44,837 nucleotides of DNA from Scatocola faecipullorum (lineage in GTDB: Bacteria; Pseudomonadota; Alphaproteobacteria; RF32; CAG-239). This document shows positions 41,273-44,837 of the stretch, piece by piece. The notes below the pieces were generated by a model that was given only the letters and a program-made list of their open reading frames with translations, was not told the DNA's origin and did not search any database. Position numbers and translations under genes: made by a program. The stretch spans positions 1 to 44,837 of the forward strand of contig DVNC01000015.1 in the NCBI GenBank assembly GCA_018714685.1. The letters run 5' to 3'. Every line of letters starts with the position of its first letter. Positions within the stretch are counted from its first letter, which is position 1.

Positions 41273-42151
41273 TTACAACGCCACGTTTTTTGAAAACTTG
41301 TGAGTTACCAGCATCTGGTTGATGTTTTCTCCGCCCACATAGCACATTCCGGTTGCAATATCCTGAAACGTATAGGCAACAATACTGCAGCGGACGACCT
41401 GATTTTTAACCACGTTTTCCAAAAACTTCTTGGCTTCCAGTCCCAGTTCGGTCTCCGGATTGACATAAATGCCATACAGAAAGATGTAAGTTCCGTCCAC
41501 CTCGATTTCATTGGCATTATAAACCTTGGTCACGCCGATGACTTCCTTCGGCTCGTCCAGATAAATCAACGGCAGATTGCGCTTAACCTTTCTTTTCACC
41601 GGCTGCGGAACCTCTTCCCGAACACTTTCCTCCGCAATTGCCGGAATTTCGGAATCATCGGCTGCGGCATCGGTATTTTCGGCGGGCAAATCGCTGTCAA
41701 CCGGAATTTCCTCTGCATAATCGGGAACTTCGACAATATCTACCGGTCTCGGTGCACCGCTGGCCCGCTCGAAAATAGCCCGGCGGTTGGCATTAACGTC
41801 AACGCTCGGAAAATCGACCAGCTTATCAGTCCCCTTTTCGGCCTGACTTTTTTTCTCCGTCAGAGACGGCATGGTTATTTTAAAATCCTTGGGAAGAACA
41901 TCTTTGGTCTTTTCGGAAACAAAACCGGTCACAACAGACGTATATTGCTTGATTTTGCTCCAATACCACAAATGAACCTCCGCCGGTTTGACGCCGCGGA
42001 ACGTCGGTGCCATAAACAGAATAAACAACACGGGAAAAAAGATTAACGGCTTTCGCAGCGGAAACAGCAAAAGCATTATCGTTTTGTGCAGCAGGGCTTT
42101 CCAACCGCGCAACGGATAAATATTATCGTCTTCTCTTCTTCTCATTCTCAT
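41273..42151 (-). CDS. Membrane-anchored protein with degenerate SNase-like C-terminal domain
   Basis: Protein of 292 aa. A basic N-terminus and one hydrophobic segment (about residues 24-50) anchor it. A long low-complexity acidic/proline linker follows (about 105-190, e.g. YAEEIPVDSDLPAENTDAAA). The last 95 residues follow the staphylococcal nuclease pattern: GVTKVYNANEIEVDGTYIFL, then YGIYVNPETELGLEAKKFLE, then GMCYVGGENINQMLVTHKF. The catalytic arginines (in RLxGIDxPE and DKYGRxLAY of active enzymes) are replaced, so nuclease activity is unlikely. Its ATG overlaps the metG stop (ATGA). The homology is my pattern call, not a search result. Confidence 0.75.
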   Translation of the reverse strand: MRMRRREDDNIYPLRGWKALLHKTIMLLLFPLRKPLIFFPVLFILFMAPTFRGVKPAEVHLWYWSKIKQYTSVVTGFVSEKTKDVLPKDFKITMPSLTEKKSQAEKGTDKLVDFPSVDVNANRRAIFERASGAPRPVDIVEVPDYAEEIPVDSDLPAENTDAAADDSEIPAIAEESVREEVPQPVKRKVKRNLPLIYLDEPKEVIGVTKVYNANEIEVDGTYIFLYGIYVNPETELGLEAKKFLENVVKNQVVRCSIVAYTFQDIATGMCYVGGENINQMLVTHKFSKNVAL

Positions 42152-43848
42152 TTCTTATCACTTCCGTATTTTGCTTTCAGCTCTTCGGTTTTTTCCGGAG
42201 CAATCCGCTCAAACAGAGCGTCGCCGACTTCAAATTTATGTCCGGGCTGCAAAGCCTCGATTTCCTTGGCCGCGTTAAAGCCTTTCAAAACCGGCATATC
42301 TGCCGCATTCAAACCGAATTTGGCAAGAATTTTGGCTGAAGTTTCCGGCATAACCGGAGCGCTCAGCAGAGCATAAATGCGAATAAGATTCAGGCAGACC
42401 CGCAAAATAGCCGCCGCCCGTGCCGGATCCGTTTTGATAACCGTCCAGGGTTCGGTAACCGAAATATAGTTGTTGCCGTCCACCCAGATGGCGCGCAGCT
42501 CGTTCATCGCCTTCTTAAATTCCAGCCCTTCCATATATTTGCAGTAATTGTCGGCTTTTTCCTGCAAATCGGCAATCAGTTTTTCTTCAACTTCGGTCAT
42601 TTCCCCGCCGGCCGGAACTTCCGCCCCGATTTTGGAAGCGGTCATTTTCATTACCCGGGAAACAAAATTACCCAGCACCCCGTTCAAATCTTTGTTGACC
42701 ACGCCGGCAAACAAATCAAACGTAAAGCTGGAATCCGAAGCTTCCGGTGCATTGGAAATAAGCCAATAGCGCCAGTAATCCGCCGGAAACTCCTTAACAG
42801 CGTCTTCGGCAAACACGCCGCGCTGTTCTGATTTTGAAAACTTTCCGCCCTCAAAGGTCAAATAGCTCATGCCTTTCAGATAATCCACCTTGGTCCAGTT
42901 TTCACCGGTTCCAAGCAGCGTCGCCGGAAAAGAAATCGAGTGGAACGGCACATTGTCCTTGCCCATAAACTGAACATAATAAACGTCTTTCGCGTCCAGC
43001 CACCAGTCTTTCCAGTTTCTCTCGCCCGGTTTTTCGTCGGCCCACTGCTTCGTTATGCCGAGATAGCCGATCGGCGCGTCAAACCACACATAAAAAACCT
43101 TGTCTTCAAAACCTTTTTTCGGCACCGGAAACCCCCACTTCAAATCGCGGGTGATACAGCGCGGGCGCAAACCTTCTTTAAGCCACTTCTGGGCAATGGA
43201 ATAAGCTACGTCGGGCCAAAACGGCTCTTTGCTTTTCACCCATTCCGCCAGCTGTTTTTCCAGCTTCGGCAAATTCAAAAACAGATGCTTGGTCTCGCGC
43301 ACTTCCAAATTGGTCGAACCTGAAATCGTGCTCCGCGGATTAATCAGTTCCGTCGGATCCAAAACCTTGGTGCAGTTCTCGCACTGGTCACCGCGGGCTT
43401 TGTCATAACCGCAGTGCGGACAGGTTCCGGTCACATAGCGGTCAGGCAGAAAACGGTTGTCATCAATCGAGAAAATCTGCTTGATGCTTTCTTCTTCAAT
43501 CAAACCGTTTTTATCCAGCTGTTCAAAAATATGATAGGTTATTTCCCTGTTCTGCTCACTGCTGGTGCGCCCGAAATAGTCAAACGACAGATTAAAGGCA
43601 TCATAGGCTTCTTTATGGCGGTTATGATATTTCAGGCAGTAGTCGGCAACATCCATGCCTTCTTTCGCCGCACCCACTTCCGACGGCGTGCCGTGCTCAT
43701 CGGTTCCGCAGACATATAACACTTCATGTCCCATCATTCGCATGTAACGGGCATAAACGTCTGACGGAAGCAGACAACCGACCAAATGCCCCAGATGAGG
43801 CACCCCGTTAACATAAGGCAAAGCTGATGTAATCAATATCTTAGACAT
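42148..43848 (-). CDS. metG: Methionyl-tRNA synthetase
   Basis: Class I aminoacyl-tRNA synthetase of 566 aa that charges initiator and elongator tRNA-Met. The HIGH motif is HLGH (residues 18-21, in ALPYVNGVPHLGHLVG), the KMSKS motif is KFSKS (near 334) and the zinc knuckle has CPHC and CENC (about 143-160). The long form with knuckle but without the C-terminal tRNA-binding dimerisation domain explains the length. GGAGATTAACTTTC precedes the ATG. The stop codon overlaps the start of the SNase-like gene. Confidence 0.97.
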   Translation of the reverse strand: MSKILITSALPYVNGVPHLGHLVGCLLPSDVYARYMRMMGHEVLYVCGTDEHGTPSEVGAAKEGMDVADYCLKYHNRHKEAYDAFNLSFDYFGRTSSEQNREITYHIFEQLDKNGLIEEESIKQIFSIDDNRFLPDRYVTGTCPHCGYDKARGDQCENCTKVLDPTELINPRSTISGSTNLEVRETKHLFLNLPKLEKQLAEWVKSKEPFWPDVAYSIAQKWLKEGLRPRCITRDLKWGFPVPKKGFEDKVFYVWFDAPIGYLGITKQWADEKPGERNWKDWWLDAKDVYYVQFMGKDNVPFHSISFPATLLGTGENWTKVDYLKGMSYLTFEGGKFSKSEQRGVFAEDAVKEFPADYWRYWLISNAPEASDSSFTFDLFAGVVNKDLNGVLGNFVSRVMKMTASKIGAEVPAGGEMTEVEEKLIADLQEKADNYCKYMEGLEFKKAMNELRAIWVDGNNYISVTEPWTVIKTDPARAAAILRVCLNLIRIYALLSAPVMPETSAKILAKFGLNAADMPVLKGFNAAKEIEALQPGHKFEVGDALFERIAPEKTEELKAKYGSDKK

Positions 43849-43971
43849 GAAAGTTAATCTCCGTTTTTATTATTTTTGCTTAATTTTACCGCTTAATCTT
43901 ACACATATTTCACCAATTAACAAGCAAAAAATCCCTTTTCCACCCTGCTTTTGCCTGCCCCATTACTGTCA

Positions 43972-44183
43972 TTGCCCGACTTGATCGGGCAATCCACAAC
44001 CTACCCTTCAGCCATCACCTCTTGGACATTCCGGTCAGGCCGGAATGTGACGTATTGGTAAATTTTCATTGCTCAATACCTCAGAAAGACATGCTCCGAC
44101 TTTTCTCTCCGTCATACTCCGGCACAATATTTCTGTCATGCTCCGGCTTTTCTCTCTGTCATGCTCCGGCTTGACCGGAGCAT
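43972..44183. repeat. Cluster of palindromic intergenic repeats
   Basis: Three palindromes of the same kind: TTGCCCGA-CTTGA-TCGGGCAA (43972-43992), CATTCCGG-TCAGG-CCGGAATG (44027-44047) and ATGCTCCGG-CTTGA-CCGGAGCAT (44161-44183). Between them are half copies: ATGCTCCGACTTTTC (44091), GTCATACTCCGGC (44111) and GTCATGCTCCGGCTTTTC (44135). This is the TCAT..CCGGCTTGACCGG..ATCC type of dispersed repeat common in alphaproteobacterial intergenic DNA. Confidence 0.8.
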
Positions 44184-44214
44184 CCATCACAAGGAAATCA
44201 TCTTTATTTTTTAG

Positions 44215-44242
44215 TTGCAATTTAACTTTTAACCTTTAAGAT
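44215..44242 (+). promoter_or_regulatory. Candidate promoter of the 44.2-kb RNA
   Basis: TTGCAA (44215-44220), a 16-bp spacer and TAAGAT (44237-44242). The predicted transcript start is near 44249, just before the first stable hairpin. Confidence 0.5.
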
Positions 44243-44248
44243 AACTTC

Positions 44249-44414
44249 CGCAGGTCAGAGATGGCTTGCGGAGTGTAGCAGCTCCTAGTAGAAAAAGAAC
44301 GACTCCTTTTGAGGGGAGCCGGAGAGATAAGCCTATATGGTCGAATAATCCGGACTGTTCTGTTACAGTTGCTAACTCCCCGCCTTGTTTCTGACGACAG
44401 GGCGGTTTTGTTTT
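44249..44414 (+). ncRNA. Structured RNA of about 165 nt with its own promoter and terminator
   Basis: It starts with a 10-bp hairpin TCCGCAGGTC / GGCTTGCGGA with loop AGAGAT (about 44247-44272), has internal hairpins around CTCC/GGAG (near 44310-44330) and ACTGT/ACAGT (near 44354-44369), and ends in a terminator: CCGCCTTGT / ACAGGGCGG (44380-44388 and 44397-44405) plus TTTTGTTTT. I do not recognise it as tmRNA, RNase P RNA, SRP RNA or a named riboswitch. Translations of the region are short and unlike proteins. It may be an sRNA or a leader of the small HTH-like gene 72 bp downstream. Confidence 0.55.
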
Positions 44415-44485
44415 AACCAAATAAATTTTTCGCCCGAGTTTCGTTGACGACGGCGAGAATTTTAAGACAAAAACGGAGTTGTAAC

Positions 44486-44725
44486 ATGTTGAAAAAAAGA
44501 CAACGTTTAACCAATCTCAATCACACCCGCGCAGAAATTGCCGGTCAGTTGCAACAACTGATGGCCGAACATCAGCTGCAAATAGACAAGTTTGCCCAGT
44601 TGACCAGCTGGACACCGTTTTATCTGCAGGCACTGTTGGAAGGCCGCGCCAACCCGAATATCGGCGAGCTTAATTACCTCGCTTCGATTTTTGACCATAA
44701 ACTCAAAATCGAATTCGTGGTTTAA
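44486..44725 (+). CDS. Small HTH-like DNA-binding protein, 79 aa
   Basis: Short basic protein with an XRE-like helix-turn-helix pattern: HQLQIDKFAQLTSWTPFYLQ and LLEGRANPNIGELNYLASIF, where the IDKFAQLTSWTPFYLQALLEG part fits helices 2-3 and NPNIGELNYLASIF helices 4-5. ATG 44486 is chosen because CGGAG lies seven bases upstream; an earlier in-frame ATG at 44444 falls close to the upstream RNA terminator. A terminator follows. It may be a regulator or an antitoxin-like protein, but no toxin partner is visible in the remaining 80 bp of the window. Confidence 0.72.
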   Translation: MLKKRQRLTNLNHTRAEIAGQLQQLMAEHQLQIDKFAQLTSWTPFYLQALLEGRANPNIGELNYLASIFDHKLKIEFVV

Positions 44726-44731
44726 AAAATG

Positions 44732-44755
44732 GACCCCGCTCAAAGCGGGGTCTTT
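44732..44755 (+). terminator. Rho-independent terminator of the HTH-like gene
   Basis: GACCCCGCT / AGCGGGGTC perfect 9-bp stem (44732-44740 and 44744-44752) with a CAA loop, then TTT. The last 80 bp of the window show no further gene. Confidence 0.85.
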
Positions 44756-44837
44756 CATTCCCGCATCTATTCCGACTATTGGCCCCCTGAAGCATAGATA
44801 TCCCGGCTTATGAGGACAGCGACAGCGTCCGAAATAA

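Noticed and set aside
43972..44183. CRISPR array
   Set aside because: The repeats are palindromes of different sequence with irregular spacing and no uniform repeat-spacer unit; no cas genes are present.
44035..44420. Two minus-strand ORFs of about 60 aa over the repeat cluster and the RNA unit
   Set aside because: They are translations of palindromic repeats and of a structured RNA; no ribosome-binding site and no protein-like composition.

Overview
The window (about 47-48% G+C by eye) reads as chromosomal DNA of an alphaproteobacterium. It carries a complete Rnf ion-pumping ferredoxin:NAD+ oxidoreductase operon, the GatCAB amidotransferase, a YejE/YejF peptide ABC transporter, RecA, FabI, ribosomal protein S4, MetG and TrkH. 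The Rnf operon and the palindromic intergenic repeats of an alphaproteobacterial type suggest an anaerobic or microaerobic, probably host-associated member of the class, such as the uncultured gut Rhodospirillales-like lineages. That placement is inference. I see no phage, IS transposase, CRISPR array or integrase; the window looks like core genome with a few lineage-specific blocks. Layout. 0-2.8 kb (-): a CDP-alcohol phosphatidyltransferase overlapping a DsbD/ScsB-type thiol-disulfide reductase. 2.9-9.4 kb (+): apbE, rseC, rnfB, C, D, G, E, A. ApbE attaches FMN to RnfD and RnfG, and RseC is a Cys-rich membrane partner, so the unit encodes both the pump and its maturation. 9.4-12.7 kb (-): an HD nucleotidase-like gene, three unrecognised ORFs (two of them divergent paralogues, all lacking a clear Shine-Dalgarno) and a family 5 uracil-DNA glycosylase. 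12.9-14.5 kb: a beta-barrel outer-membrane protein, a small membrane protein and a lipoprotein. 14.5-14.75 kb (-): a promoter, a folded RNA and a terminator lying ahead of the lipoprotein gene. 15.2-20.2 kb (-): yejF, yejE and a 790-aa protein with five membrane spans plus a sulfatase-like domain without catalytic residues. 20.3-21.0 kb (-): rpsD with a structured leader. 21.1-24.0 kb (+): a TPR-methyltransferase fusion, a Nudix protein and an acetyltransferase. 24.0-29.7 kb (mainly -): a DUF4236 protein, opgG, a 48-aa membrane peptide (+), a class A beta-lactamase-like protein, tRNA-Ser(GCU), and a translationally coupled pfkB-family kinase/Nudix/ZIP operon. 29.9-36.4 kb (-): fabI, then sppA, gatC, a small anchored protein, gatA and gatB. 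36.5-38.6 kb (+): a YihY-family protein and recA. 38.6-43.8 kb (-): a TM2 protein, an unknown ORF, trkH, a membrane-anchored degenerate SNase-like protein, and metG. 43.9-44.8 kb: a palindromic repeat cluster, a second RNA unit with its own promoter and terminator (+), and a small HTH-like gene. The most notable signals are the two unassigned structured RNAs, the sulfatase-like pseudoenzyme coupled to YejEF, the degenerate SNase protein coupled to metG, the paralogous orphan block, and a 12-bp AT-rich motif (ATTTAAAGTRAA) found at four gene starts.
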